DNA of 64,000 bases from Peribacillus simplex. GTDB lineage: Bacteria > Bacillota > Bacilli > Bacillales > DSM-1321. The stretch spans positions 1-64,000 of the forward strand of contig NZ_LNNH01000016.1 in assembly GCF_001542915.1 (NCBI RefSeq), given 5' to 3'. Of this stretch, positions 44,544 to 53,825 are shown one piece after another. Every line of letters starts with the position of its first letter. Position 1 is the first letter of the stretch. The notes under the pieces are model-generated. The model saw nothing but the letters and a program-made list of their open reading frames with translations. It was not told where the DNA came from and searched no databases. A program made the position numbers and the translations under genes.

Positions 44544-45605
44544 ATGGATTTTACGATTACCTATCTGTCTTTTTATTTAATTCAAGTCGAAGGAAAGGGC
44601 GATCAGGCCGATAAACGTTTTAAACATTTTCAAACGCTTGATACGGCAGAGTACGAAGAAAGCCCGCTAAAGGATTTCCTGGATGGGGAATTGATGAAAA
44701 TCTCCAAACGAAAAGTGGACCGTCATCCAAAAACGGAACAAGTACCGACGAAAATCGGCACCTTCATTGTCGAGGAAGGACATGCACTTGATTCGAACCC
44801 TAATTACAATGCTTTTAGCCGTGTACGCTATGCCAAAACAAAAGAAGAATTCCAGACCGAAAATGAACAATTCACACGGTCATATATCGATACGAGTGCC
44901 GTCCGCGGCGGTGTTTTCCTCATCGCTTCCGCCAAATTAACGAAGTATTTCGATGAACCATTCGTTTTCTTGCTTAAATGTGATTTCGAGCCAAAGGTCG
45001 CTTCGATTTCGGACGAACGCACCTTGATCAGGCACGTCGAAATGGCCATCACCACAAAAAATATGAAATCGATTCAATACCCCTACATGCCCGAAGAAGG
45101 AATCGTCGAAGAAGCCGAACTGAAAATCCACCAGGCCTCACACGCCCGCTACTTCGAGGATTTCCTGAAATTCGTCGAATATGGCGAATCGATGCCGGAA
45201 ATCATGAAAAACCAGGTCATCCACATGGTCCATGAACATGTATCCGCCCAATTCGAAGAAAACAGTGACGAATTGCATAAATTCGAACAAGACCTGGAAA
45301 TCTGGGAAACAAGTGAAAAGCGGGAAATTCAAGAACGCCTTGAAACCCATCAGGTCGTCGAAGCAACAGCCCAGATTGTCGAGCATACACCTGAAGCTGA
45401 ATTACGAATGAAGCTTGGCAGTACATCCATCAAAGGACTTCTAGCCGATTTCGGCGACAGCATTCATTTAGGGAAGATTAACGGGAAATATGTATTGATG
45501 ATAGAATCCGATACGATCGAGTTCGATAAAGGCGTTTCGCCGATTGAATTTCATAGGCCGGATGATTTGATGGAGATTGTGGAGAAGATTAGTAGGAAGG
45601 TTTGA
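44544..45605 (+). CDS. DUF3900-like Bacillus protein
   Basis: 353 residues, soluble and rich in Glu/Lys. FTITYLSFYLIQVEGKGDQA at the start, RGGVFLIASAKLTKYFDEPFV in the middle and a C-terminal strand-rich part (YVLMIESDTIEFDKG). I associate it with the Bacillus family DUF3900, with no known function. AAGGTGA lies 5 nt before the ATG at 44544. The pattern of a nucleoid-associated (YejK/NdpA-like) protein is a remote possibility. Confidence 0.65.
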   Translation: MDFTITYLSFYLIQVEGKGDQADKRFKHFQTLDTAEYEESPLKDFLDGELMKISKRKVDRHPKTEQVPTKIGTFIVEEGHALDSNPNYNAFSRVRYAKTKEEFQTENEQFTRSYIDTSAVRGGVFLIASAKLTKYFDEPFVFLLKCDFEPKVASISDERTLIRHVEMAITTKNMKSIQYPYMPEEGIVEEAELKIHQASHARYFEDFLKFVEYGESMPEIMKNQVIHMVHEHVSAQFEENSDELHKFEQDLEIWETSEKREIQERLETHQVVEATAQIVEHTPEAELRMKLGSTSIKGLLADFGDSIHLGKINGKYVLMIESDTIEFDKGVSPIEFHRPDDLMEIVEKISRKV

Positions 45606-45731
45606 GGAGTAAGGTTTTTATAGTTTTTCGAACGCTAAAAGTGTTGATATAACTATGATTTCACGCCACAAAAATAAAAAATCAAGGTCTTATGGCTTGT
45701 TTATTAAAGTTTCCATTTATGTGAATTATCT

Positions 45732-45765
45732 CCCCCCCAATTGCAAAAAATTGGAGGGGTTTTTA
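45732..45765 (+). terminator. Intrinsic terminator
   Basis: C-run plus CCAATT pairs with AATTGGAGGGG, followed by TTTTTA. It closes the DUF3900 gene's region and sits at the edge of the AT-rich island. Confidence 0.75.
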
Positions 45766-45994
45766 TTTTATTGAGTGCAGTTTATTTGTACAATTCAACT
45801 TTATAAATAAAGACCATCAGGAACAACGTTCGTTACCTCTTTATGAATTGACTTTAAGAGTTTGAAAACCTTCTTTAAGCTAAATTTAAATCCTTGAGTA
45901 ATTAATTTATCATACTGTCTCAAAAAAAATATTTCTTATCCTCCCCTCTAAATTTCCGCAATATTGGAAAAAATAAACTTAGGAGGGATTATTG

Positions 45995-46660
45995 ATGGCT
46001 CGCAGAAAAAGAAAAGCTACTTCGAAAAGTAGTGAACTTATTTTACTTACTCTTTTTTTAGGCATATTTCTTATATTTTATATTTTACATTTAATTGCCT
46101 TATTCTTAGACAATTTAATTAGCCTTTCAAGGGATTGGAATTTGTTCCAGTGGGGATACCTTTTTGCTCTCTGTATAGGACTATTCTTTTCCCTTCACAA
46201 ATATAAATTAATGAAGAAAAATGAACAAGCCCTAATTAAAAAACAAAAAGAAAGAGAAAGATTAGAAAAACTAAAAAATGGGGCTGACCTCGATAACCTA
46301 AAAATGATGCCACATAGGGACTTTGAATATTACATAGCAGACTTATTTTCTTCGAAAGGGTACGAAGCTACAGTTACTTCGGCAAGTGGAGATGGTGGAA
46401 AAGATATTATATTAAGAAAAGAAGGCTATATTTCAATAGTTGAATGTAAGAGATACGCTACTAAAAGAATCGGACGTCCCGAAATTCAAAAGTTTCACAG
46501 TGCTTTAATCGACATACAAGCTCAGGAAGGATTTTATGTTACAACTAGCTCCTTTGCTAATACGGCTGTACATTATGTAGCTAATAAGCCTATTATACTT
46601 ATTGATGGTCAACAATTAATTAATATCATAAGTGAAATTAATATAAATAAATCTAATTAA
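45995..46660 (+). CDS. Membrane-anchored Mrr-type restriction endonuclease domain protein
   Basis: 221 residues. Two membrane helices (about 13-40 and 52-68), a charged coiled linker (QKERERLEKLKNG) and a Mrr_cat nuclease domain: HRDFEYYIADLFSSKGY, GDGGKDIIL and VECKRY give the PD-(D/E)xK pattern D...ExK, followed by the Q/R helix (EIQKFHSAL). Mrr enzymes cut methylated or foreign DNA; membrane forms are thought to meet incoming DNA. AGGAGGG lies 7 nt before the ATG. It opens the AT-rich island, and the codon use is clearly more AT-rich than in the genes to its left. Confidence 0.85.
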   Translation: MARRKRKATSKSSELILLTLFLGIFLIFYILHLIALFLDNLISLSRDWNLFQWGYLFALCIGLFFSLHKYKLMKKNEQALIKKQKERERLEKLKNGADLDNLKMMPHRDFEYYIADLFSSKGYEATVTSASGDGGKDIILRKEGYISIVECKRYATKRIGRPEIQKFHSALIDIQAQEGFYVTTSSFANTAVHYVANKPIILIDGQQLINIISEININKSN

Positions 46661-47289
46661 GAATTAGTTCTTCCATTATACCACTAATCAAATTGTGTTT
46701 ATCTTACAGCACCATATTATCGTACTTGTTGTAAATAGTTTGAGAATAATCCTAAAAAATAAGTTTTAAATATCCGAGTGATATGACCTGTGTATTACAG
46801 ACTAGGAAAGGATAATATAATATCAGTAAATTTAAATCTGTTGTTAAGTTATCTAATCAAAACGGAAGCATCAATTAAAATTAAGATCGCTAGGTGTTAT
46901 GTGAATAGTTATTGGGCTCGTAACACCACAAAGTTTGAGGAATTTAATCATTGGAAAACCTAAATCTATTTTCAACCTAGGTTCCGAAGTTTTTGATTCA
47001 TTTTAATTTACTCCCCGTCAAGCTACAAATTCACAATTATTCTGTGTCGCAATTTTGAATATCCCCTCAAAAATATTAAATAAGAATTTATCCATTGTAT
47101 TACTCGATACGAAATCATAATTAATTAATATAAAAAGCATCTTTTTTAAAAATAAAAATGCTAATAATAAAAATTTAAATTCTTTATTATTTTTAGACCT
47201 CTATTAAAGACATAATATACATTAAATATCCATTTCTTTTTATTGAATTCTTTATGATCAGATTTAATATCACCTATTTTTTTATTCCT
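46661..47289. other. AT-rich region without genes
   Basis: Very AT-rich sequence with stop codons in all frames. No repeat, RNA or promoter could be fixed. Probably decayed mobile or accessory DNA. Confidence 0.4.
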
Positions 47290-47718
47290 TGGATGAAATT
47301 ATTCCTCATTCTTTTTGCTATAAAAAATATTTTGTCTCTAATAACATTTTTTTAATATATTTTACCAATCTTTTCAAATAATTCTTTGGCAGTTATATTA
47401 TACGAATCTGCTTGTTTATTATCTTTAATAACTAACCCAGTTGATTATTGATTTATGTCTATTTTATTATTCCACTCTTTAAATTCACTAATATTCATTG
47501 TGTTTTTTAACAAAAATACTTGTCCTCGACTGATTTTCAAATGCTTCCTCTCATAAATCTTTTTTGGAGATATCCATTATTTTTTATAAATTAGGTTCAT
47601 TCATATGGAATCCTACGCAATCATCAATTAAATATAAAACTGAAGTTCTCACTAAATTGTACCTTCCAAGGCTAGAAATTCCTATATTCATGCAATCCAA
47701 CCATTTATAGTTTAAATT
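47290..47718 (-). pseudogene. Decayed leftward gene of unknown family
   Basis: The minus strand reads as coding-like but is broken by stops: LNYKWLDCMNIGISSLGRYN, then VLYLIDDCVGFHMNEPNL stop, KIMDISKKDL stop, EEAFENQSRTSIFVKKHNEY stop; in another frame MNISEFKEWNNKIDINQ stop, then KDNKQADSYNITAKELFEKI. AAGGAGTG lies upstream near 47722. The pieces look like one degraded protein of 120-150 residues. I do not recognise the family. Confidence 0.45.
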
Positions 47719-47848
47719 CACTCCTTTTTACATATATTATTTCTATTTTTGTAAAAAAACTTTATTTTTTCATAAATATTCCATACTATAGACTTAGGGG
47801 TTTAGGGACAATTTATCTATAAACATAGAAAAAGAGGAGTGTATATCA

Positions 47849-47977
47849 ATGAATGTTAAAAAGAAACTTTTAAAGTTAGTATAATGTTTATCTCTGTTAT
47901 TATTTTCTAATGTTTTTGTTGCAATCCCACAAGTAAAAGCTGAAACAACAAATTCAACCGAAATTAGTGCCGTATAA
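47849..47977 (+). pseudogene. Relic of a small secreted peptide gene (in-frame stop)
   Basis: After AGAGGAG, an ATG at 47849 begins MNVKKKLLKLV, then a TAA (47882-47884), then in the same frame CLSLLLFSNVFVAIPQVKAE and a short tail to a second TAA at 47975-47977. Read through the first stop, it is a textbook signal peptide (KKK, hydrophobic core, QVKA cleavage). It lies 137 bp before the secreted protein gene at 48114 and may be the stub of a related cistron. Confidence 0.6.
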
Positions 47978-48113
47978 AATAGTTTGGATACTATCATTAC
48001 CTGTCCAAAATTATCTTGTAGTACTGGGAGATCATGAAATATATTTTTGTTAACGTTTATTTGTATCTAGTTTAATAGCATTCTGATAATAATTAAAAAG
48101 GAGTGCCTAATAA

Positions 48114-48872
48114 ATGTATAAAAAACCTTTATCGTTCATCCTTACTGTATCACTTACATTAGCTAGTATAGGGCCAATTACTGCTAATGCTTCAACTAAA
48201 GATAATCAAAATTTGTCAGTAAATGTATTAGAATCAACAGAAGAAAAGATAGTTATTAAAACAGAAAATGACAATGAAATTGTTCTTTCTACAATTGAAT
48301 CTGTTGAAAATGACACTGTTGAAGTAATTACTGAATCATCTACTGGCGAAATACAAGAATTTGTTTATCATAAAGGCGATAATTATTTTCTATTGAATGG
48401 TGAAAAAGGTGAATTTAAGATGGATGAAACAATAGAACCAGAATTAGGAAATTCAGACGTTACTATTTCGGCGATAATGGCTGCTTCAAGTGCACCTAAA
48501 TATATGTCTACTACCACTCTTAGTTATAACAAACATGTAAATTCTTTGAGTGCTATAATAACAGTCATTGGCGGCGTGATTGGTACTGCTTATCTCACTG
48601 GTTTTAAATTTGCTAAAACTGATTATGCTGGTACAATTAGCGCATGGTTAGGTATTGTTGGAGCAGGAACATACTTCTCTCAAAAATTATTGAGTGGTAC
48701 TTTTAAAGTTGATAATTATCGAAGTAGTTCCAAGAAATTTACCGGTTGTGAAAATTTGTATCAATATAGATATCAAAACCCAAGAATTAACTTCACTTTA
48801 TTCGGAAAAACATTCAATAAATCTTATAATAAAACTGGAAGTTGGTATTACGGCACAAGACCATGTGCATAA
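48114..48872 (+). CDS. Secreted protein with Gly-rich hydrophobic segments (bacteriocin-like)
   Basis: 252 residues. Signal peptide 1-26 (cut after ITANA), an acidic pro-like region rich in Glu/Thr (30-115), then two Gly/Ala-rich hydrophobic segments (about 145-167, SAIITVIGGVIGTAYLTG; and 171-195, GTISAWLGIVGAGTYF), and a basic aromatic C-terminal part with just two cysteines, Cys212 and Cys251, able to form a disulphide. The layout suggests a large bacteriocin; I think of the geobacillin-26 family but cannot confirm it. AAGGAGTG precedes the ATG. The next gene, 23 bp on, is a small three-helix membrane protein like an immunity protein. Confidence 0.75.
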   Translation: MYKKPLSFILTVSLTLASIGPITANASTKDNQNLSVNVLESTEEKIVIKTENDNEIVLSTIESVENDTVEVITESSTGEIQEFVYHKGDNYFLLNGEKGEFKMDETIEPELGNSDVTISAIMAASSAPKYMSTTTLSYNKHVNSLSAIITVIGGVIGTAYLTGFKFAKTDYAGTISAWLGIVGAGTYFSQKLLSGTFKVDNYRSSSKKFTGCENLYQYRYQNPRINFTLFGKTFNKSYNKTGSWYYGTRPCA

Positions 48873-48895
48873 AATAACAAAGGGGGATAAAGAAG

Positions 48896-49138
48896 ATGCG
48901 GAGGATGATTTATCCTTTTACTATAATACTAATTTTTTCTGCATTGGCTGTAACTATATTATTGCGAACAGGTCCTTTTGAACAGCCTATTTGGATGCAA
49001 GTAGTATTTTTATTTTTCACCTCTGTATTGGCTTATGCAAATTACAACAATAAATCTAAATTTCCGTTTATTGTTCTAAGTATTTGCTCTATCGTAATGA
49101 TATCTTCTTTATTAATCAGATTTGTATATCAAGCCTAA
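48896..49138 (+). CDS. Small three-helix membrane protein, candidate immunity protein
   Basis: 80 residues with three hydrophobic helices (about 4-23, 31-49, 56-77) and hardly any loops; an N-terminal basic patch (MRRM). AAAGGGGGA is upstream of the ATG. It follows the secreted protein gene after 23 bp in the same direction. Short polytopic proteins directly behind a bacteriocin gene are commonly its immunity factor; that role is inferred from context alone. Confidence 0.7.
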   Translation: MRRMIYPFTIILIFSALAVTILLRTGPFEQPIWMQVVFLFFTSVLAYANYNNKSKFPFIVLSICSIVMISSLLIRFVYQA

Positions 49139-49350
49139 TTTTTATTATATTCGACCAAAAATCTGCTGAAATAAAGGTTAAATCAGCGATATGGAACTTT
49201 ATTTCAAGAATCATGTATAAGAAGAAAACGCTAAAATTTTCACAATATTAATTTGGGGAGCCGATTCTTTTTGTTCAAAGATACAAATAATAGTACCACA
49301 ATACTTCTTTGTAACGAGCTTATTAAGTAAATAAGGGTTGAAAAAATAAT

Positions 49351-49400
49351 AAGGGGGCAGCCTCTAAAAGTCAAAAAAGACTTTTGGAAGCTGCCCCCTT
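49351..49400 (-). terminator. Terminator of the Ig-repeat surface protein gene
   Basis: 22-nt arms (49351-49372, 49379-49400) with few mismatches, starting AAGGGGGCAGC and ending GCTGCCCCCTT. Possibly bidirectional, ending the secreted-protein operon as well. Confidence 0.85.
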
Positions 49401-49424
49401 TCTTTTTGAAAATAATCGTTAAGC

Positions 49425-52052
49425 CTAGCTTACCTTCATTTTTTTGGCATCACTCTGGTTGCCTGATTTATCTTGAGCGTAAATCTTTATGGTTGAACCC
49501 TTCTTTTGTGCCTTGATTTTCACTTTATAATATCCTCGGCTATCCACTATTCCTTGGCCAAGCTTCTTACTTCCATTGTAAATATAAATTGATGCTCCCT
49601 TTTCACTTTTGCCCGTTACCGATACTGTGTTACTTAAAATTTTATTGACTGAGGGTACAGAAGGTGCAGTTTTGTCGATTATCTTAACTGTTTTACTTCC
49701 ACTCTTATTATCTACCGAATCAACTGCATAAACAGAAATGCTTGTTCCTGCTTTTTGTTTAGCAATCTTAATCGTATATGCTCCATTTTTTGCCGTTGCT
49801 TCTCCGATTTTCTTGCTTCCCACCATTGCATATACTTTTGCATTTGTTTCAGCTTTGCCACTAATAACAGTAGCGTTATCATATACAGTATTGGCTGTTG
49901 GGGGGCTTGGTGGAGTTTTATCTATAACTTTAACTGTTTTACTTCCACTCTTATTACCTGAAGTATCTGTAGCATAAACAGAAATGTTTGATCCTGCTTT
50001 TTGTTTTGCAATCTTAATCGTATATGCTCCATTTTTTGCCGTTGCTTCTCCGATTTTCTTGCTTCCCGCTAATGCATATACTTTTGCATTTGTTTCAACT
50101 TTACCACTAATAACAGTAGCGTTATCATATACAGTATTGACTGTTGGGACTGATGGAGCTGTTACGTCTTTCACCGTTACTTCTTTTACTTCACTGATGT
50201 TCCCTGCAACATCTGTTGCCGTTACTGTTAATTTCGTTCCTGCTTTTTGTTTTGGTATTGTAACCGTATATTTGCCTTCAGTATCAACAGGTACTGTCCC
50301 TATTACCGTCGTTCCCGCTTTGACCGTAATGGTAGTACCTGCTTCCGCTGTTCCTGTCACACTTGTGGAATTTTCCGTTACTTCAATTATTGCAGGTGAA
50401 CGTGGAGCTGTCACATCTTTTACCGTTACTTCCTTCACTTCACTTGTATTTCCTACACCATCTGTAGCTGTTACAGAAAGTATTGTTCCTGATTTTTGTT
50501 TTGGTATTGAAACCGTATATTTGCCCTCAGTATCAACAGTCGTTGATCCTATTACCGTCGTTCCCGCTTTGACCGTAATAGTAGAACCTGCTTCCGCTGT
50601 TCCTGTCACACTTGTGGAATTTTCTGTTACTTCATTTACCGTGGGTGAATCTGGAGCTGTCACATCTTTCACTGTAACTTCCTTCACTTCACTACTGTTT
50701 CCTTCATCATCCGTGGCAGTTACCAATAACTTCGTTCCTGCTTTTTGTTTTGGTATTGTAACCTTATATTCACCTTCTGTATTGGAAGTACCTGATCCTA
50801 TAACGGTCGTTCCTGCTTTGATTGTGATAGAAGAACCTGCTTCTGCTGATCCTGTCATGCTAGTTGATTTGTCTGTTACCTCATTTACCGTAGGGATATT
50901 AGGGGAGATTACATCCTCTACAATAACAAGGGAAGGGTTACTTTTATTAAACCATTCATCAGTTGCTATAATGACTAACTGAGTACCTTCTTTAATTGGT
51001 TGTATTGGCATTTTAAACTTACCATTAGAATCTATTTTTGTATTCCCAACAAAATAGTTATATTCAGTGTAGACATTAATGGTGGCATTTTTTTCTCCTT
51101 CCCCCTGAATAAAGGTATCTCTATTAGTTATCCTATCTACAATAGGGTGTTCAGGAGGTGTATTTTCAAACTCAGGTGTGTTAGGGTCTGGGTTTTTTAG
51201 ATACGGTTTAAAGTTTATATATGAAGATGAGCTTAGATCATCATTCTTATCAAAGACCATATTATCAATAAACGATTCATCTGTTGTTCCCCAATAATTA
51301 TTAGTTGCTATCATTTTAGCATTCGTGTAACCAGCGGGTAAAACCAAAGTATCCTTACTTGTTATTGGGTCACCTAAATCATTTAGTTTAGGAATTAAAA
51401 AAGAATTATGAGAAACAATAGTTTCAGAATTATCATAACTAGCCCAATTTTCAATCGCATAGTTAGTATAATTGTAGAATACATTGTTTATGATATTTAC
51501 CTTAACACCATCACTTGTACCCACACTTATTCCACCACTATTTACAAATACATTACGTTCAATATAAACATCTCTAGTTGGATACCAAAGGTAAAAGGAA
51601 TCTTGCGTTAAATCAACTAACTTTGAATCCTTTAATACAAAACTCCCATAGACTCCATATCCTGTAGGTCTATATAAGCTCCCTTGAATAATTTCGGCAC
51701 TTTCAATATCAATTAGAAACTGTTCACTAGAACTTCCACTTCCTGGCTCTATATTTACATTTTTAAATATTATTTTTGATTCAGATTTGCCAATTGCTTC
51801 AAAATCCCCGAAAACTCTAATTCGATTATTATTCCCTTTTATTATAACTCCAGGTTCTACATTTAATTTAATTCCATTTGCAATTTGAATATCACCAGTT
51901 AAATAGTAAGGGGAATTTTCCTTTGTCCATGTTGCATTTTCTTTAATTATTCCTTTTACACTTGTTCCTTCACTAGCCTTTACAATATCCTCTACTCGAA
52001 AACCAAGAATGAACAGTGCAGTAAAAACTAGTATTGTTAAATATTTATACAT
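49425..52052 (-). CDS. Secreted beta-helix plus seven Ig-like-repeat surface protein
   Basis: 875 residues from the ATG at 52052 (GGAGG 5 nt upstream). Signal peptide about 1-27, then a right-handed parallel beta-helix region (about 40-290; repeated Asn/Val strands such as DVYIERNVFVNSGGISVG and VKVNIINNVFYNYTNYAIEN), then seven Ig-like modules of 81-83 residues (DNA 49428-51158), each with the pattern TAPxxPTVNxV ... GTAEAGxxITVKAG ... GKYTVTIPKQKAG. The modules are the Big_6-like type common in Firmicute surface proteins. No LPxTG or wall-binding motif is seen, so it may be released or held by the repeats. Likely binds or processes polysaccharide. Confidence 0.85.
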   Translation of the reverse strand: MYKYLTILVFTALFILGFRVEDIVKASEGTSVKGIIKENATWTKENSPYYLTGDIQIANGIKLNVEPGVIIKGNNNRIRVFGDFEAIGKSESKIIFKNVNIEPGSGSSSEQFLIDIESAEIIQGSLYRPTGYGVYGSFVLKDSKLVDLTQDSFYLWYPTRDVYIERNVFVNSGGISVGTSDGVKVNIINNVFYNYTNYAIENWASYDNSETIVSHNSFLIPKLNDLGDPITSKDTLVLPAGYTNAKMIATNNYWGTTDESFIDNMVFDKNDDLSSSSYINFKPYLKNPDPNTPEFENTPPEHPIVDRITNRDTFIQGEGEKNATINVYTEYNYFVGNTKIDSNGKFKMPIQPIKEGTQLVIIATDEWFNKSNPSLVIVEDVISPNIPTVNEVTDKSTSMTGSAEAGSSITIKAGTTVIGSGTSNTEGEYKVTIPKQKAGTKLLVTATDDEGNSSEVKEVTVKDVTAPDSPTVNEVTENSTSVTGTAEAGSTITVKAGTTVIGSTTVDTEGKYTVSIPKQKSGTILSVTATDGVGNTSEVKEVTVKDVTAPRSPAIIEVTENSTSVTGTAEAGTTITVKAGTTVIGTVPVDTEGKYTVTIPKQKAGTKLTVTATDVAGNISEVKEVTVKDVTAPSVPTVNTVYDNATVISGKVETNAKVYALAGSKKIGEATAKNGAYTIKIAKQKAGSNISVYATDTSGNKSGSKTVKVIDKTPPSPPTANTVYDNATVISGKAETNAKVYAMVGSKKIGEATAKNGAYTIKIAKQKAGTSISVYAVDSVDNKSGSKTVKIIDKTAPSVPSVNKILSNTVSVTGKSEKGASIYIYNGSKKLGQGIVDSRGYYKVKIKAQKKGSTIKIYAQDKSGNQSDAKKMKVS
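49428..51158 (-). repeat. Seven tandem Ig-module repeats (243-249 bp units)
   Basis: Unit borders near 49670, 49916, 50162, 50411, 50660 and 50909. Units 5 and 6 (49671-50162) are nearly identical at the DNA level, and units 2-4 are close to each other, while the first and last units diverge. This suggests recent duplication or gene conversion within the array. Confidence 0.85.
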
Positions 52053-52525
52053 TTTTGCCTCCAATTAATAATAAATTATATATAATGAGTTCACACTATT
52101 AATATATTAGCCTTACAATTATTCCATTATACACCAATTATCCAAAAAAACTAATGCTTTTGCACCTATTCTCATTATATCTAAATAGATATTTACAAAG
52201 GCCCCCACCTTATTTGATGGGGAGCTTAAGTATGTGTGTTTGTACCAATGTTCAACACCATCGGATATTTCTATGTTGTATGTAAATGGCTCCCATATGT
52301 TTAGTTATGCACCTTTAATATCAACGCTTCACAAGAGAAAAATGAGAAAATTAATTTACAAAAACAACTTAAAATTTCTTCTTCTACTAATGCCAAGATA
52401 GGGAAAGATGGTATTGTATCGATGAAGGTAATTAGTATATATTTTAATAAGGTTTACTATGTAATATTCATATTTTTTCTCTTTTTTTGTTACATTTTCA
52501 TATAAACGATCTAAACAGAAAAACA
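52053..52525. other. AT-rich spacer
   Basis: No gene found. A rightward coding-like scrap (KISSSTNAKIGKDGIVSMK) near 52370-52430 may be a remnant of a secreted protein gene. Confidence 0.3.
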
Positions 52526-52556
52526 AAAAGCCGAGGAATTTATCCTCGCCTTTTTT
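52526..52556 (-). terminator. Terminator of the PPC/Ig-repeat protein gene
   Basis: AAAAGCCGAGGA / TCCTCGCCTTTT, one mismatch, 5-nt loop, flanked by A and T runs. Confidence 0.75.
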
Positions 52557-52563
52557 ATGGAAC

Positions 52564-53703
52564 TTAGTGTTTTACAACTTTTGTCGTGGCCTTGGAACTG
52601 GTATTCCCGGCCTTATCTTTTGCAGTTACAGTAAGCGTGGTTCCTTTTTTCTGTGCTTTGATCTTGACTGAGTAGGTACCTTTAGAGTTTGCTTTTGCTG
52701 AACCAAGGGTTTTGCTTCCTGCCTTCACAGTTACAGTTGAACTTGCTTCCGCTTTCCCGGTAACCACCTTATCATTGTCATCTACTTTCTTTATTGTTGG
52801 CTTGCTAGGTGCGACCACATCAGCAACAGTTACCGATGCACTTGAACTTACATTCCCTGCGCTATCTTTAGCTGAAATGGACAACTTCGTGCCTGCTTTT
52901 TGAACGGCGATCTTTATAGAGTATGTCCCTTTGGATGTTGCTTTTACAGAACCTAACACCTTGCTTCCATTTTTAACAGTAACAGTAGTACTGGACTCTG
53001 CTTTTCCGGTCACCACTTTGTCATTGTTGTCAACTTTATTTACAGTTGGCTTATTTGGTTTAACATCGTCTACAAATCCTGTTGCAATAGCATATATGTC
53101 ATCTTCTGTATTATCGTCAAGATTGTAATTATTATCCTGGTCGTAAACGCCTATGTAGTATGTGCCTTTTTTGACGTCATACGCTCTTAATTCAACGTCT
53201 TCTTCGTATTTGTTTCCTAAGTATTCCAAGTTGCTATTATCAACATAATCTTTTTGTACCGCTGCAAACCCTAGGTCAATGGCATATGAGGATGCTGATC
53301 CTGCTACTAACAAAACTCCATCACTAGGAACGGCCACTTTGGAAAAGTCTACATCATATAGAGGAAGCAATTGACCGATTGTTGTTTTTTCAAATGACGA
53401 ATTATCTGCTGAGCCAAAGTCATCATTGTACTCGGTTTCATAAATATAGTCTTCATCACTGGAAGATCTGCTCATTTTCCTAAACCCTTCAACGGATTTC
53501 GCTTGTGAACCTTTAACTTCTCTTTCCAGTTGATTAAACGTCCTAGATTCAATGAATCTTTTTTCAAGTGGTTTTTCCATTTGACTTTCTAGAGCTTTTC
53601 TTACCAATTCGTTCTCGTTTCCTTCTGCCTTAACAACATCTACAGACAATGACGAAGCAAATAGACCTACCGCAACCAACGACAAAATACCTTTATTGCG
53701 CAC
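52564..53703 (-). CDS. Secreted protein with PPC-like domain and two Ig-like modules
   Basis: 379 residues from a GTG at 53703 (GGAGG 7 nt upstream). Signal peptide about 1-26 (VDVVKA cut), a charged linker, a beta domain (about 85-215, ETEYNDDFGSADN ... KKGTYYIGVYDQDNN) resembling bacterial pre-peptidase C-terminal domains, then two Ig-like modules (about 216-298 and 299-379) with KPTVNKVDNNDKVVTGKAES and GTYSVKIKAQKKGTTLTVTA. The modules match the end of the neighbouring 875-residue protein, so the two genes share this part by duplication. No wall-anchor motif. Confidence 0.82.
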   Translation of the reverse strand: MRNKGILSLVAVGLFASSLSVDVVKAEGNENELVRKALESQMEKPLEKRFIESRTFNQLEREVKGSQAKSVEGFRKMSRSSSDEDYIYETEYNDDFGSADNSSFEKTTIGQLLPLYDVDFSKVAVPSDGVLLVAGSASSYAIDLGFAAVQKDYVDNSNLEYLGNKYEEDVELRAYDVKKGTYYIGVYDQDNNYNLDDNTEDDIYAIATGFVDDVKPNKPTVNKVDNNDKVVTGKAESSTTVTVKNGSKVLGSVKATSKGTYSIKIAVQKAGTKLSISAKDSAGNVSSSASVTVADVVAPSKPTIKKVDDNDKVVTGKAEASSTVTVKAGSKTLGSAKANSKGTYSVKIKAQKKGTTLTVTAKDKAGNTSSKATTKVVKH

Positions 53704-53825
53704 AATCACTCCTCCTACATTCGTTATAAAGAACCACTCACTTCACTTATACTAATACAAAAGCACCTTAATTACCATAAGTTTCTATATGGATATTGTT
53801 ACGTGCCATTTCACACCCCGACTTA

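Noticed and set aside
49428-51158. Regular repeats resembling a CRISPR array
   Set aside because: The units are 243-249 bp, in frame, and encode Ig-like modules.
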